64,000 nt of DNA from Phycisphaerales bacterium. Lineage in GTDB: Bacteria > Planctomycetota > Phycisphaerae > Phycisphaerales > UBA1924. Under the pieces are notes generated by a model that saw only the letters and a list, made by a program, of their open reading frames with translations, had not been told where the DNA came from and did not search any database. The DNA is taken from contig JASBRY010000001.1 of NCBI GenBank assembly GCA_030149165.1, positions 186,001-250,000 on the forward strand, given 5' to 3'. This document shows positions 50,727-60,705 of the stretch, piece after piece (the first letter of the stretch is position 1; each line of letters starts with the position of its first letter). A program made the translations under genes and the position numbers.

Positions 50727-50953
50727 TTGGGGCGCCTCCATGAGTTTGGGTGCTGCGTGTGCGTGCTTTGCCTGGTCATCCTTGACCCGGCTCCTGATTT
50801 GGATTTATTCGGACATAACACAACCATCGCATGAATTTCCCCATACGCTGGGTCTATCAGCCGCATCAACCATCCAATGATTCATCGCATCCAAGTCAAC
50901 ATTTCTGCTCGATATTCATTCTGTAAACTATTGAGAACCATAGAGTTGAGCAC

Positions 50954-51886
50954 ATGAGCCCCCTACTCGCGATTGTGACCGAACCCCTGGCGCCCCAACC
51001 ACTTCAGTGGCTCAGCGATCGCTGTGAGGTTGTCCAGTGCGGCACGAGTGATGCGCAGTTCGATGAGCTCGTCACGCGTGCTCAGGCGCTCGTCGTGCGG
51101 ACCTATACCAAGGTCGATCAACAACTCCTCGATCGAGCACCCAATCTCAAAGTCGTCGCCCGCGCCGGCGTTGGACTGGACAACATCGATCTCGACGCGT
51201 GCAAAGCGCGAGGAGTCCGCGTCGTCCATACGCCTCATGCGAATGCGATGTCTGTTGTGGAATACACCATCTCGATGATGATGCAAGCGCTGCGTCCGAT
51301 CCATCCGATCACCCAAGCGCTCGATGAATCTTCCTGGCACCATGCACGCGAGGACGCGATCACTGAGAGTTCGGTCGTCGACACGACGCTCGGCATCATT
51401 GGATTGGGATACATCGGATCGCTCGTCGCACTCGCCGCGAGCGGATTGGGGATGCATGTTGTGCACAATGACCTGCGTCAAATTGAAGCTCTGTCGCAAG
51501 CACTCTCGCTCGAAGAACTCCTCAAAGTTGCTCGTGTCGTGTGTCTGCATGTGGACGGGCGTGCATCCAATAAGCACTTGATCAGCTCGGATCAGTTCGC
51601 ATTGATGCGTCGCGATGTCGTGCTGATCAACGCTTCGCGAGGTTTTGTGATCGATCCGCACGCAGCGGAAGACTTTGCACAGCACAATCCGGACGCCCAA
51701 CTCATCTTTGATGTCCATGATCCTGAGCCGATTGATCCGGACTCTGGATTGCTCGGACTCCCCAATGTGATCCTGACGCCTCACATCGCCGCAGCGACGA
51801 GACAAGCAAAAACCGCGATGAGTTGGGTCGTGCGCGATGTCCACGCCGTGCTCGAGGGACAGGAACCGATTCATCCAGCGAATTGA
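50954..51886 (+). CDS. D-2-hydroxyacid dehydrogenase (SerA-like)
   Basis: A 310-residue NAD-dependent dehydrogenase. It has the substrate domain block VVARAGVGLDNIDLDACKARGV, the Rossmann motif LGIIGLGYIGSLVA, NASRG with the catalytic Arg, FDVHDPEP with the Glu, and LTPHIAAAT with the acid-base His. This is the short form without an ACT domain. 3-phosphoglycerate dehydrogenase is possible, as is another 2-hydroxyacid; the substrate cannot be told. It follows a 227-base gap from the HU gene, with no gene in it. Confidence 0.85.
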   Translation: MSPLLAIVTEPLAPQPLQWLSDRCEVVQCGTSDAQFDELVTRAQALVVRTYTKVDQQLLDRAPNLKVVARAGVGLDNIDLDACKARGVRVVHTPHANAMSVVEYTISMMMQALRPIHPITQALDESSWHHAREDAITESSVVDTTLGIIGLGYIGSLVALAASGLGMHVVHNDLRQIEALSQALSLEELLKVARVVCLHVDGRASNKHLISSDQFALMRRDVVLINASRGFVIDPHAAEDFAQHNPDAQLIFDVHDPEPIDPDSGLLGLPNVILTPHIAAATRQAKTAMSWVVRDVHAVLEGQEPIHPAN

Positions 51887-52318
51887 CCTCAATGCGAGGT
51901 GAATTGATCTCAATTCGTGCTCGGCACCCCCTTTCTGTGCAACCATGCCCCTTTTTTGAGCGAATACAAGGACGGCAGCCGTTCTCTGGGTGCCCGTCTC
52001 GCTTGATCTGAGCGGGATGGCTGATTCGATCAGTAGGAAATGAGAAGGGCAGGTTCTCGGACCTGACAGGAATGGTGTTTCGGGCTCGTGGGCAAGGAGC
52101 GTCCGAATCCGTTGCAGACGGTACAGAATCCTCGGATTCTCGGCTGCGATCGGTGATTCCCCTTGAAAAAGGGCGAAATTCGGGCATCCTCTTCGTGCAC
52201 ACCCGGCTTGTGATCCGCGCACGGTTCACGGCGCGGGATGCGTTCTCGATTGGTCCAACCGGACCATTGACCAAACGGACGCGCAGGAACGCGTCTATCA
52301 GAGATGGGAAGAACAGTC
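51887..52318 (+). other. 432-base non-coding leader before the first subtilase
   Basis: No supported ORF occurs here. Visible structure is modest: a near-perfect inverted repeat AGAATCC/GGATTCT at 52125-52140, a GGGAAG ribosome-like sequence just before ATG 52319, and a duplicated AATTGATCTCAATT-like motif near 51890-51915. It may hold the promoter and a long 5-prime leader of the protease gene; no known riboswitch consensus was recognised. Confidence 0.5.
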
Positions 52319-54907
52319 ATGAAGCAATCCGCTCGCAATCACATCATGAACACAACCTCCGCTGCGGCGCTCACACTCGCGCTAATCAGCGGCACAGCGA
52401 TCGCAGGAGACTCCTACGCGAGTCCGGGCACGAAGCCTGCAAACGGGACGATGATCTCCGGCGTCGCGACCCCCGTCTCACTCACCAGCTCTCAACAGAA
52501 CACGATCCGCAACGCGTTCAACTGGACCGATCGTGATGCTTCGATCCTCGACGGTACCATCTCACCATCGACAGTCTTCACCGAAGTCATCGGACTCAAA
52601 GAACGCACCAACCGACTCAATGTCCAGGTCAAGAGCACGACACAGATGCTCCAGCAAGTCGCAACCGATGCCGCGATCGCTCGCGCTGACGGACCACAAG
52701 TCCTCGGCGTCGCTCGTGACGGACAAGTCCAGGACTGGGACACGGTCATGGCGCAGGTTGAACAACGACGCATCGACGCACGCTCGCGTTTGGCGCCATC
52801 GCTCATCGAAGCATTCGACGATGTCGACATGCACACGATCCATCTGCCTGCAGGAGTCAGCGCCGAGATCATGGCGGAGATCCTCATGCAGACAGGAGAC
52901 TATGAGTTTGTCTCCATCGATTGGCTCTGCTACCCAACAGATAACATCCCCAACGATCCACGCGTGAATCTGCAGTGGTACCACCCCTCCACGCGCATCG
53001 ACACCTACGGCGCCTGGGACTTCACGACTGGCAGCGGCGAGATCATCGCGGTCTGTGACTCCGGCGTGGACATCGACCACCCAGATCTTCAAGACGCGCT
53101 GGTCCCAGGATTCAATGCCGTGGACAACCTTGCTGAAATCGATGGCGGGTTTGTTGACGACAACCTCACTGGACACGGCACGCAGGTCGCTGGTGTTGCT
53201 GCGGCGACCGGGAACAACGGCGTGGGTATCTCGGGCATCGGTTGGAACTTCGGGATTATGCCTTGTAAGGTTTCCAACATCGCGTCCGGCAACGCGTTCC
53301 TTTCTGACATCCTTCAAGGAGCTCGTTGGGGTTCGGACAACGGCGCGTACGCATCGAACTGCTCTTACGGCGGTGCTGAAGATCCCGCGAGTTTCTCTAC
53401 AGGCGCACACATCCGCGCCGAAGGACACCACCTCGTCTTCGCATCGGGTAACGACGGCGTGGGTAACCAAACCAACGACTGGGACACCGTCACCATTGTC
53501 GGGGCTTCAAACTCCAGTGACAACTACGCCGGATTCTCGAACTTCGGGATTGGTATCGACTGTATCGCGCCTGGCGCGAGCGTCCAGTCCACCACACGCA
53601 CGGGCGGATACGCCAACACAACTGGAACGAGCTTTGCCGCTCCGATCACCGCTGGCGCGCTCATGCTCGTGCACTCCGCGAATCCGTCCCATGGACCAGC
53701 AGAGGTCGAGGAAATTCTCCTCAACGCATGTGACGACAAAGAAGGTCTTGGCGAGGACAACCTCACTGGACATGGACGCATCAATGTCGGACGAGCGGTC
53801 GAAGACGCGATCTTTGGACCTTCGCTCATCAGCCTTCCATACATGGATGAGTTCAACGATCCGACACTCACGCTCTGGCGCGACGCAGTTGGAGATGTCG
53901 AAGTCAATGAGGATGCGATGAATGAGCCGACTCCAGGCGGATCGCTCAATCTCGGATCCACGGCTGAGATCAACACCATCATGGTTCGCTGCACCGAACT
54001 CCAGTTCACCACAGGCGAGATCAACTTCCAGACACAGCACATCGGGACTGAAGCCGGCGAGGACCTGCTCGTCGAGTACCGCACTGTGCTCAATACATGG
54101 GACACACTCGCGATTATTCCATCAGACGGCAACGATCAAAGCGAGTTTACCTTCCATCGCTACGAGTTCCCGTTCCTCGGATTTCATGACATGTTCCGCT
54201 TGCGTTTCTCAACTGCAGGAGACGAAGCAAACGACAACTGGTACATCGATGATGTGAACATCCAGTACTTCACAGGAAACACGGTCCCTTGGTTCGTCGA
54301 TTTCGAGAACGGCATCTCCCTCAACTTCGACTGGGAGATCAATGAAGGGATCGCGAGTATCGCCGCGGACAACGAACCTTCAGGCACGCAGAGCGTGAAC
54401 CTCGACAACACCGATTCCATGACCTCGAAAGGCTTGGACATGACGAGCCAGGTCCCACCAATTTATGTTCAGTTCTACACCCAGCACAAGGGTGTTGAGA
54501 ACGGCGAGTCTCTCCATGTCGAGTACCTCGATCTTCTTGGATCGTGGCAAGACCTAACCACAGTCGTTTCTGACGGCGTGGACCAGAGCGAGTTTGAACT
54601 CACACAGCTCGAACTCCCGATCTTCGCATTCGGCGGGAACCTCAAGCTCCGCTTTACGGCACAAGGTGACGAGGCAAACGACGACTGGTTCGTCGACAAC
54701 ATCGCGATCACCACTGAGTTCATCGACGAGGTCGATCCGTGTCCTGCGGATCTCAACGACGACGGCTCACTCAACTTCCTTGATGTTTCCGCGTTCCTCT
54801 CGCTGTACGGACTGCAGGATCCAGCTGTTGACTTCCAAGCCGACGGTTCATTTAACTTCCTTGATGTGTCCGCATTCCTTTCCGCGTACGGGATGGGATG
54901 CCCATAA
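52319..54907 (+). CDS. Secreted subtilase (S8) with C-terminal dockerin-like tail, copy 1
   Basis: An 862-residue exported serine protease. A signal peptide (AAALTLALISGTAIAGD) precedes a fervidolysin-type prodomain (HLPAGVSAEIMAEILMQTGDY). The catalytic triad is Asp (AVCDSGVDIDHPDL, about 246), His (GHGTQVAG, about 285) and Ser (GTSFAAP, about 438), with oxyanion Asn in FASGNDG. Two similar beta-sandwich repeats (QHIGTEAGEDLLVEY... and QHKGVENGESLHVEY...) follow. The tail begins after Cys: CPADLNDDGSLNFLDVSAFL and DGSFNFLDVSAFLSAYGMGCP. It leads a two-gene unit with the next subtilase. Confidence 0.92.
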   Translation: MKQSARNHIMNTTSAAALTLALISGTAIAGDSYASPGTKPANGTMISGVATPVSLTSSQQNTIRNAFNWTDRDASILDGTISPSTVFTEVIGLKERTNRLNVQVKSTTQMLQQVATDAAIARADGPQVLGVARDGQVQDWDTVMAQVEQRRIDARSRLAPSLIEAFDDVDMHTIHLPAGVSAEIMAEILMQTGDYEFVSIDWLCYPTDNIPNDPRVNLQWYHPSTRIDTYGAWDFTTGSGEIIAVCDSGVDIDHPDLQDALVPGFNAVDNLAEIDGGFVDDNLTGHGTQVAGVAAATGNNGVGISGIGWNFGIMPCKVSNIASGNAFLSDILQGARWGSDNGAYASNCSYGGAEDPASFSTGAHIRAEGHHLVFASGNDGVGNQTNDWDTVTIVGASNSSDNYAGFSNFGIGIDCIAPGASVQSTTRTGGYANTTGTSFAAPITAGALMLVHSANPSHGPAEVEEILLNACDDKEGLGEDNLTGHGRINVGRAVEDAIFGPSLISLPYMDEFNDPTLTLWRDAVGDVEVNEDAMNEPTPGGSLNLGSTAEINTIMVRCTELQFTTGEINFQTQHIGTEAGEDLLVEYRTVLNTWDTLAIIPSDGNDQSEFTFHRYEFPFLGFHDMFRLRFSTAGDEANDNWYIDDVNIQYFTGNTVPWFVDFENGISLNFDWEINEGIASIAADNEPSGTQSVNLDNTDSMTSKGLDMTSQVPPIYVQFYTQHKGVENGESLHVEYLDLLGSWQDLTTVVSDGVDQSEFELTQLELPIFAFGGNLKLRFTAQGDEANDDWFVDNIAITTEFIDEVDPCPADLNDDGSLNFLDVSAFLSLYGLQDPAVDFQADGSFNFLDVSAFLSAYGMGCP

Positions 54908-54938
54908 GAGCACATCATTCAACTTTGCCACTTACTTC

Positions 54939-54969
54939 ATGTCCCGCGGCTTGGACAGTCGCGGGATGT
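54939..54969 (+). other. Hairpin between the two plus-strand subtilases
   Basis: TCCCGCG (54942-54948) pairs with CGCGGGA (54960-54966) around an 11-base loop, extendable by weaker pairs to 54939-54969. No T-run follows, and the AGGAG site for the next gene starts five bases later. It may tune expression of the downstream gene or mark an RNA end. Confidence 0.5.
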
Positions 54970-54988
54970 CATTAGGAGACCAACACCA

Positions 54989-57385
54989 ATGTCTTTGAAA
55001 CTTACTCTTGCCAAAGCGACCGCTGTAGTCGCACTCATGTCCGCTTCTGGAATTGCGACGAGCGCATTCGCAGGGCCAACCGCGGATGCACCTAAGAACT
55101 CGCAGAGCCAATCCATCTCGGCATCTGCGAAACTTGATGCCGTCAAGGCATCATTCGATCTGCTCCAAGGCGACGAGCAACGCATGCTCGAAGCGCTCCA
55201 GAGCCCCCTCCAGTTCACAGAGATGCAGGGCTCTCGCGAGTTCACACGCGAACTGATTGTCCACGCAAACGAGGGCAAGGTCGCGAATGCTCAGTCGCGT
55301 CTCTCACGCTCGCTGGTCAAGTCCAGCGCTTTCGTGAACGAGTATGTCGTCAAGGTTCCAGAGGGTGTGAGCGAAGGCGAAATGGCCGCGATGCTCATGT
55401 CGACTGGAGACTACCTGTTCGTCGAACCAAACTGGACCCTCTTCCCGCTCGCAGTCCCGAACGATTCACAGTACGGATCGAGCTGGCAGCACACGCGCAT
55501 TCAGTCCGCAAACGCATGGGACCTGCACACCGGCGAGAGCGACATCATCGTCGCGGTTTGTGACTCTGGTGTAGACACCAACCACCCAGACCTCGAAGAC
55601 GCGTATGTCCCAGGATACAACGCGGTCAACAACCAAACAGAAGTCAACGGCGGACAAGTTGAAGATGTCAACGGACACGGGACGTTCGTCTCCGGATGTG
55701 CCGCCGCTCAAGGGAATAACGCTCGCGGCGTTGTCGGCGTGGGCTGGGACTTCAGCGTCATGCCGATCCGTGTGAGCAACAACTCCAGCGGCACCGCGAG
55801 TGGATTTGACATCCTTGAAGGCGCCCGCTGGGCCGTAGACAACGGCGCCCACGCAATCAATGCATCCTTCTCAGGAGGTACAAGCACTTCGAATCAAGTC
55901 ACAGCTCGCTACATCATCGATCGAGGCGGATTGCTCTTCTGGTCTTCAGGGAACAACGGGAGTCTGATCACATACGACGGACCTGACATCGTCATTGTCG
56001 GATCCACGACATCTTCAGACAACCGATCCTCATTCTCAAACTTCGGACCTGCGGTCGATATCACTGCTCCTGGATCCTCCGTCCGCTCTACACGGCGCGG
56101 AGGGACCTACGGCAACGGATCGGGCACAAGCTATGCGTCTCCGATCGCCGCCGGTGTTGGAGCGATGATTTACTCAGTGCGTGATGACCTGAGCGGTCGC
56201 GATGTGCAGGACATCCTGTACCGCAGCGTCGATGACCTCGGCGCACCAGGACGCGACGATTCGTTCGGTCGCGGTCGTGTCAACACCTTCAACGCGATCC
56301 AAGTGGCGCAGTCATATGTCCCTCGCTATAACCTTCCGATCGATGAGTCCTTCGATTCCGCATCGTGGACTGAGATCTTCGATAGCACCGGTACTCCCGC
56401 GACTGTTCCAGACGCAGAGTCTGGTACAGGATCTGTCCTCGAACTCAACGGCAATGACCAGATCACTTCGGTCTTCCTTGCCGGGCGCTCCGCGGCAACA
56501 TTCCCTGGAATCAGCTTCTCGTTCCGCACTGTCGGAGTCGAAGCGGGTGAATCCCTGCTCGTCGAAATCCTGACCGAAGATGGAAACTGGGAATCTATCT
56601 ATGACTACGCGTCCACTGGCGCCGATAGCGATGGATACATCGATGTCGCGTTCCAACTCCCAACAACTTTCCTCTGGCACGGTGTGCAGCTCCGCATGAG
56701 CACCCCAGGATCGGACATCAACGATCAATGGCTCATCGACGATCTCTTCGTCGGTGTGCTTGAAGCTGAGCCCACAGCACCGCTCGTTGATTCATTCGAT
56801 TCTGGTCTCATCTCACCACTCAAGTGGGACGACATCGATGGAGCCAGCGTCGAGATCGTTGGCAGCACCTACGCAGCATCAATGACCGGTGAAGCACTCC
56901 TCGAATCACAAGATGTCGCGATGTTCCAGTTCGGAATCGTCCCAGGATACATCCATCTGGATCTTTGGGCCGACGCAAACGCAGGCGCGGATGACACCAT
57001 CCTCGTCGAAGTCCGCAATGTGCTCGGAAACTGGGAAACACTCGACACCCTCGACGGCAGCGAGCTTGGTTCTTCGCCGCAGGTGTTCGAGTACCAGACC
57101 CCTCCTGCGGCGTGGGGTAACGACATCGGTCGCGTCCGCTTCACCACTGCGGGTAATGACGCAATCTACATCGACAATGTGTACTATGGCCCAGATGAGC
57201 TGACGCAGATGTGTTCACCTGCGGACTTTGCAGAGCCGTATGGCCAACTCAACTTCCTCGATGTTTCTGCGTTCTTGAGTGCGTTCGGGAGTAACGATCT
57301 TGCCGCAGACCTTGATGGGAGCGGGACCTTCAACTTCCTTGATGTGTCCGAGTTCCTGAGCGTCTTCGGAGCAGGCTGCCCGTAA
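54989..57385 (+). CDS. Secreted subtilase (S8) with C-terminal dockerin-like tail, copy 2
   Basis: A 798-residue paralogue of the preceding protease: signal peptide (AVVALMSASGIATSAFAG), prodomain (KVPEGVSEGEMAAMLMSTGDY), triad Asp about 192 (AVCDSGVDTNHPDL), His about 230 (NGHGTFVSG) and Ser about 381 (GTSYASP), with the oxyanion Asn in WSSGNNG. Beta-sandwich repeats follow. The dockerin-like tail starts MCSPADF; its first loop is degenerate (AEPYGQLNFLDVSAFL, one residue longer and missing acidic ligands), and the second is canonical (DLDGSGTFNFLDVSEFL), ending AGCP. AGGAG precedes the ATG. A clear terminator follows. Confidence 0.92.
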   Translation: MSLKLTLAKATAVVALMSASGIATSAFAGPTADAPKNSQSQSISASAKLDAVKASFDLLQGDEQRMLEALQSPLQFTEMQGSREFTRELIVHANEGKVANAQSRLSRSLVKSSAFVNEYVVKVPEGVSEGEMAAMLMSTGDYLFVEPNWTLFPLAVPNDSQYGSSWQHTRIQSANAWDLHTGESDIIVAVCDSGVDTNHPDLEDAYVPGYNAVNNQTEVNGGQVEDVNGHGTFVSGCAAAQGNNARGVVGVGWDFSVMPIRVSNNSSGTASGFDILEGARWAVDNGAHAINASFSGGTSTSNQVTARYIIDRGGLLFWSSGNNGSLITYDGPDIVIVGSTTSSDNRSSFSNFGPAVDITAPGSSVRSTRRGGTYGNGSGTSYASPIAAGVGAMIYSVRDDLSGRDVQDILYRSVDDLGAPGRDDSFGRGRVNTFNAIQVAQSYVPRYNLPIDESFDSASWTEIFDSTGTPATVPDAESGTGSVLELNGNDQITSVFLAGRSAATFPGISFSFRTVGVEAGESLLVEILTEDGNWESIYDYASTGADSDGYIDVAFQLPTTFLWHGVQLRMSTPGSDINDQWLIDDLFVGVLEAEPTAPLVDSFDSGLISPLKWDDIDGASVEIVGSTYAASMTGEALLESQDVAMFQFGIVPGYIHLDLWADANAGADDTILVEVRNVLGNWETLDTLDGSELGSSPQVFEYQTPPAAWGNDIGRVRFTTAGNDAIYIDNVYYGPDELTQMCSPADFAEPYGQLNFLDVSAFLSAFGSNDLAADLDGSGTFNFLDVSEFLSVFGAGCP

Positions 57386-57407
57386 GCACATCTACTTCAC
57401 AGAGAAC

Positions 57408-57449
57408 AATCAGCCGAGCAGAGACCCACTTCTGCCCGGCTGATTTTTT
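57408..57449 (+). terminator. Intrinsic terminator after subtilase copy 2
   Basis: AATCAGCCG (57408-57416) pairs with CGGCTGATT (57437-57445), with an inner stem GCAGA/TCTGC, followed by a run of six T (57444-57449). It lies 23 bases past the stop and close to the converging third subtilase. Confidence 0.92.
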
Positions 57450-57488
57450 GCGCTGATCGCTCAGCGTATAAAGCTCTTGTCAGTTGCA

Positions 57489-60400
57489 TTAAGGACAACC
57501 CGCGCCGTACTGGAGCAGGAACTCAGAGATGTCCAGGAAGTTGAACTGTCCGTTGTCGTCCAGATCCGCGATGGGATCCTGAGCGCCGTACGCGCCGAGG
57601 AATCCGGACACATCCAAGAAGTTGAGTGAGCCGTCACCGGTAAAGTCCGCGACGCATCCCTGATCCTGCTCGCACACAAACTGTGTGATCCGGATATTGT
57701 CGAGTCCCGCTTCGATGACATTCTGCTGACCAACATCGTCCGCAATGAATCGGAACCGCATCGTCGAAGAAACGCCGATCTCATCACCCACAACAATCGT
57801 GTCGCTGCGCCACGCGCCCGCGACGCTCGTGCTTGAGCGGAGCGTCGTCCAAGTCGATCCGCCGTTGGTGGATGCCTCGACCACCCAAGTGTCGCCGTTG
57901 ACTTCGCCCGTCGGGATGTCGGAGTACCAGTAATCGAACGAGAACTCTCCGCCGTCGCTCATGTCGTAAATCGGCGAGGTGAGGATTGTCGTCCCTTCGT
58001 CCACATCGGAGTTGCACGAGTTCCCGGCATCGTTGTCGGTCACCCAGCAGATCCCGGATCCATCGGAGTCTTCTCCCGGAGCGCCTCTGCTCGAACAATC
58101 AACAGGAACTCCACGCGCCCACTGTCCATCGAGCGCGTCGCCGCTGACAGTCCAGCCGTTGTCGTTCTGGAAGTTGTCCGTGAGCACGAGCTGGATCTCT
58201 CCGACTTCCGAATGCTCCGGATTGCTCGCGCCAGACGGCGGAGTCACAACTTCTCCGGCACTCTGACCGCTCGCGGAGATGTAGTACTCCACGAACTCGC
58301 CACACTCGGCGCCTGGGATCGATCCTGTGTATGAGCCGTCGTTGTTATCAATCATCGAGGCACTCGTGTACCCACCGCTCGCGTATCGGTAGTTGAGCGT
58401 AACCGATCCGGGAACGACGGTGTCCACGCCTTCGTTGACGAAGGCAGTGATCTCGATCGGTTGTCCAGGAAGGACCGCCGCTGGAGCGGGTTCTAAGAGT
58501 GAGAGCGAGAGCAATCCCGCGCCGATATCCAGCGCCGAAGCAATCGCGAAGCTCTGCGGCCCATCACTGACGGATGTCCCCAACACTTGCACTTGCCAAA
58601 CCCCTGATTGTGGATTCTCCACAAAGACCTGCTCGACATTGTTCAGGTGATCCTCCTGCGTGCGCACCGCGCCGGCGCTGGGACTCGATGGATTCAGTGT
58701 CCATGGATAGTGACGAGTCCCGCTCGGATCGGTCACGATCAGATCCAGATCATTGACCAGCGCTTGAGAGACATTGGGCGCGCCCGCTGGATCGTCCCAG
58801 ACCAGTGTGATCCGGAACGGACCATCGCCCTCTTCCACCATCACGGTGTAGTTCGCGCTCGTCCCCTGATCGACGCTTTCTTCGCGGAAGTTCCCAGTGC
58901 GAAGGAAGTCGATGCTGTTGACAGTGCGGATCGAGCCGTATCCGCTCTGATAGTCTGGACCTGTGTTGAGGATATCTTCAGCGCCCTCGATGAGGATCGC
59001 TTTCATGAGTTGGTTGGTCGGATCTCCCCACGCCGGATACTGCGATCTGAAGTCCTGAAGAATCAGTGCACCGACCCCCGCTGCTGTTGGAGACGCCATG
59101 GAAGTTCCGCACAGTGAGATGTACTGCGAGTTGCTTCCGTCTCCAGTCGAGGTGACGCCGTTGTCTCCGCCGCTCTGACATCCCGGCGCAGACACGACTG
59201 GGCGCAAGCGTCCATCATCCGATGGACCCCAACTCGAGAAACTCGTCATTGAGTCGTCGTTGGAGTTGAGCGCACCGATCGAGATCGCGTTCTTGTTGTT
59301 GCTTGGAGGTGCTGTCGTGCCGTACCCGGTCCCGCAGCGTCCGTTGCCGCGTTCGTTGCCCGCGGCCCAGAACACAATGATCGGTTCACCAAGCGAACCA
59401 CGCACGACATTGTCGATCGTCCCGGCAGTAATGCCGTAATCGCCGTGCCATGAGCAGTCATAACCGTTCTGCGCAACATTGGATCCGATCGAGTTGTTCG
59501 CGATCGAAGCGCCGAGCGACAACGCGAGCGAGTAATCCGATTCCAGGTCTCCGGGATCGGTGTAGAGGAATCCGGCGCCGAGACCACCTGCGACCTCGAA
59601 TCCAGCGCCGAGCAGGTTCACTCCTGGCGCCATGCCACGATGGTTGAATGTCGTGCTACCGTCGCCTCCGATGGTTCCCGCGACATGCGTCGCGTGGTAA
59701 TGCACGGCTGTGGAATCAATGTTCGTTGCTCGTCCCGAGAAATCATTGTGTGATTCGCGAATAGTGCCACCGTCGTACACAAGCACCGTCACCCCAGTCC
59801 CATCGAGCGAGTACGGCGACGACTGCGCGGTGTTCACCTGGGTAATCCCGCGATTCGATGCATTCGTCACTTCCATTGGAGGAAGCGGAGGCTCCACCCA
59901 CTGCACGCGCTCGTCGTTCGCGAGCAGCTTCAAGTTCTTGTAAGGCATCTCCACAACCACTGTGTTCATCGACATCACGACCGAACGCACGCGCCCATTG
60001 TGCGCACGCACCATCGCATCGATGTCAACGGATGACGCATCCACATCGCGGTGCAGCATGACATACGCCGCGACGGTTGGATTGGTGAGTTCTCCCGCAA
60101 GCTCACCAGACTGCACTTTGACGCTGCTCGCGCCGACGATCGACCAATCGGGGATCTCGTCGTTCTGGATCTTCGGATGCAACTTGTGTGCCGTGGAAAT
60201 CGGTCCCGCTTCGATTACACGATCCGCGATCGCGAAGGTGTCCGCATCGATCGCGACGCGCGCAAAGTAGGTCGTCTCGCTGACAGGACTGAGCAGTTCC
60301 AGACCCTCTCCGCTTAGTTGCTCGCGTGTGCTCTGATCCGGAGTTTGTGCGAATCGAACGAGGACATACCCGCCGTGCGCTGTCGGAGTGTTCTTGCTGG

Positions 60401-60551
60401 ATGCGTCGAGCAGGACGCGCTGAGCGGGCTCAACACTCAATCGCGCTTGCTGAGGATTCGCTTGTTCGTTCTTCCACTGCACTGGAGCGCCGGCGGCATT
60501 GCCGCTGATCGACGCGAGGATCGCGATCATCGAGGGAGCGAATCGGCGCAT
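57489..60551 (-). CDS. Large secreted subtilase (S8) with dockerin-like tail, copy 3 (different architecture)
   Basis: A 1020-residue exported protease. The signal peptide is RRFAPSMIAILASISGNAAGA; an upstream ATG at 60599 is an alternative start. A long N-terminal prosegment leads to the triad Asp about 260 (VLVYDGGTIRESHNDF), His about 289 (YHATHVAGTIGG) and Ser about 484 (LCGTSMASPTAAG), with oxyanion Asn in FWAAGNERG. After it comes a P-domain-like beta-sandwich (VWQVQVLGTSVSDGPQSFA), then more beta modules. The end is QGCVADFTGDGSLNFLDVSGFL and DDNGQFNFLDISEFLLQYGAGCP. It is not closely similar to copies 1 and 2 outside the tail. Confidence 0.9.
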   Translation of the reverse strand: MRRFAPSMIAILASISGNAAGAPVQWKNEQANPQQARLSVEPAQRVLLDASSKNTPTAHGGYVLVRFAQTPDQSTREQLSGEGLELLSPVSETTYFARVAIDADTFAIADRVIEAGPISTAHKLHPKIQNDEIPDWSIVGASSVKVQSGELAGELTNPTVAAYVMLHRDVDASSVDIDAMVRAHNGRVRSVVMSMNTVVVEMPYKNLKLLANDERVQWVEPPLPPMEVTNASNRGITQVNTAQSSPYSLDGTGVTVLVYDGGTIRESHNDFSGRATNIDSTAVHYHATHVAGTIGGDGSTTFNHRGMAPGVNLLGAGFEVAGGLGAGFLYTDPGDLESDYSLALSLGASIANNSIGSNVAQNGYDCSWHGDYGITAGTIDNVVRGSLGEPIIVFWAAGNERGNGRCGTGYGTTAPPSNNKNAISIGALNSNDDSMTSFSSWGPSDDGRLRPVVSAPGCQSGGDNGVTSTGDGSNSQYISLCGTSMASPTAAGVGALILQDFRSQYPAWGDPTNQLMKAILIEGAEDILNTGPDYQSGYGSIRTVNSIDFLRTGNFREESVDQGTSANYTVMVEEGDGPFRITLVWDDPAGAPNVSQALVNDLDLIVTDPSGTRHYPWTLNPSSPSAGAVRTQEDHLNNVEQVFVENPQSGVWQVQVLGTSVSDGPQSFAIASALDIGAGLLSLSLLEPAPAAVLPGQPIEITAFVNEGVDTVVPGSVTLNYRYASGGYTSASMIDNNDGSYTGSIPGAECGEFVEYYISASGQSAGEVVTPPSGASNPEHSEVGEIQLVLTDNFQNDNGWTVSGDALDGQWARGVPVDCSSRGAPGEDSDGSGICWVTDNDAGNSCNSDVDEGTTILTSPIYDMSDGGEFSFDYWYSDIPTGEVNGDTWVVEASTNGGSTWTTLRSSTSVAGAWRSDTIVVGDEIGVSSTMRFRFIADDVGQQNVIEAGLDNIRITQFVCEQDQGCVADFTGDGSLNFLDVSGFLGAYGAQDPIADLDDNGQFNFLDISEFLLQYGAGCP

Positions 60552-60668
60552 AGACAGTAGAGTTGGTGTGTGAATCCCGCTGGGTGACCTTGAGAACATA
60601 TCGGTCTCCGGAATGTCAGTCGATCGCGAGCCCAAACAACACGAGCATCAAACTACCGACTCAAATCA

Positions 60669-60696
60669 AAGCGAGCGCCCTTTCGAGCGCCCGCTT
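60669..60696 (-). terminator. Intrinsic terminator after the cytochrome gene
   Basis: On the minus strand a 12-bp stem with two G-T pairs (60685-60696 with 60669-60680) is closed by a GAAA loop and followed by TGATTTG. It lies ten bases past the cytochrome stop at 60706 and before the third subtilase start. Confidence 0.8.
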
Positions 60697-60705
60697 AGGA
60701 AGTGG

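Noticed and set aside
51887-52318. Short ORFs in the leader before the first subtilase
   Set aside because: The frames lack ribosome sites and motifs and differ in codon use from neighbours.
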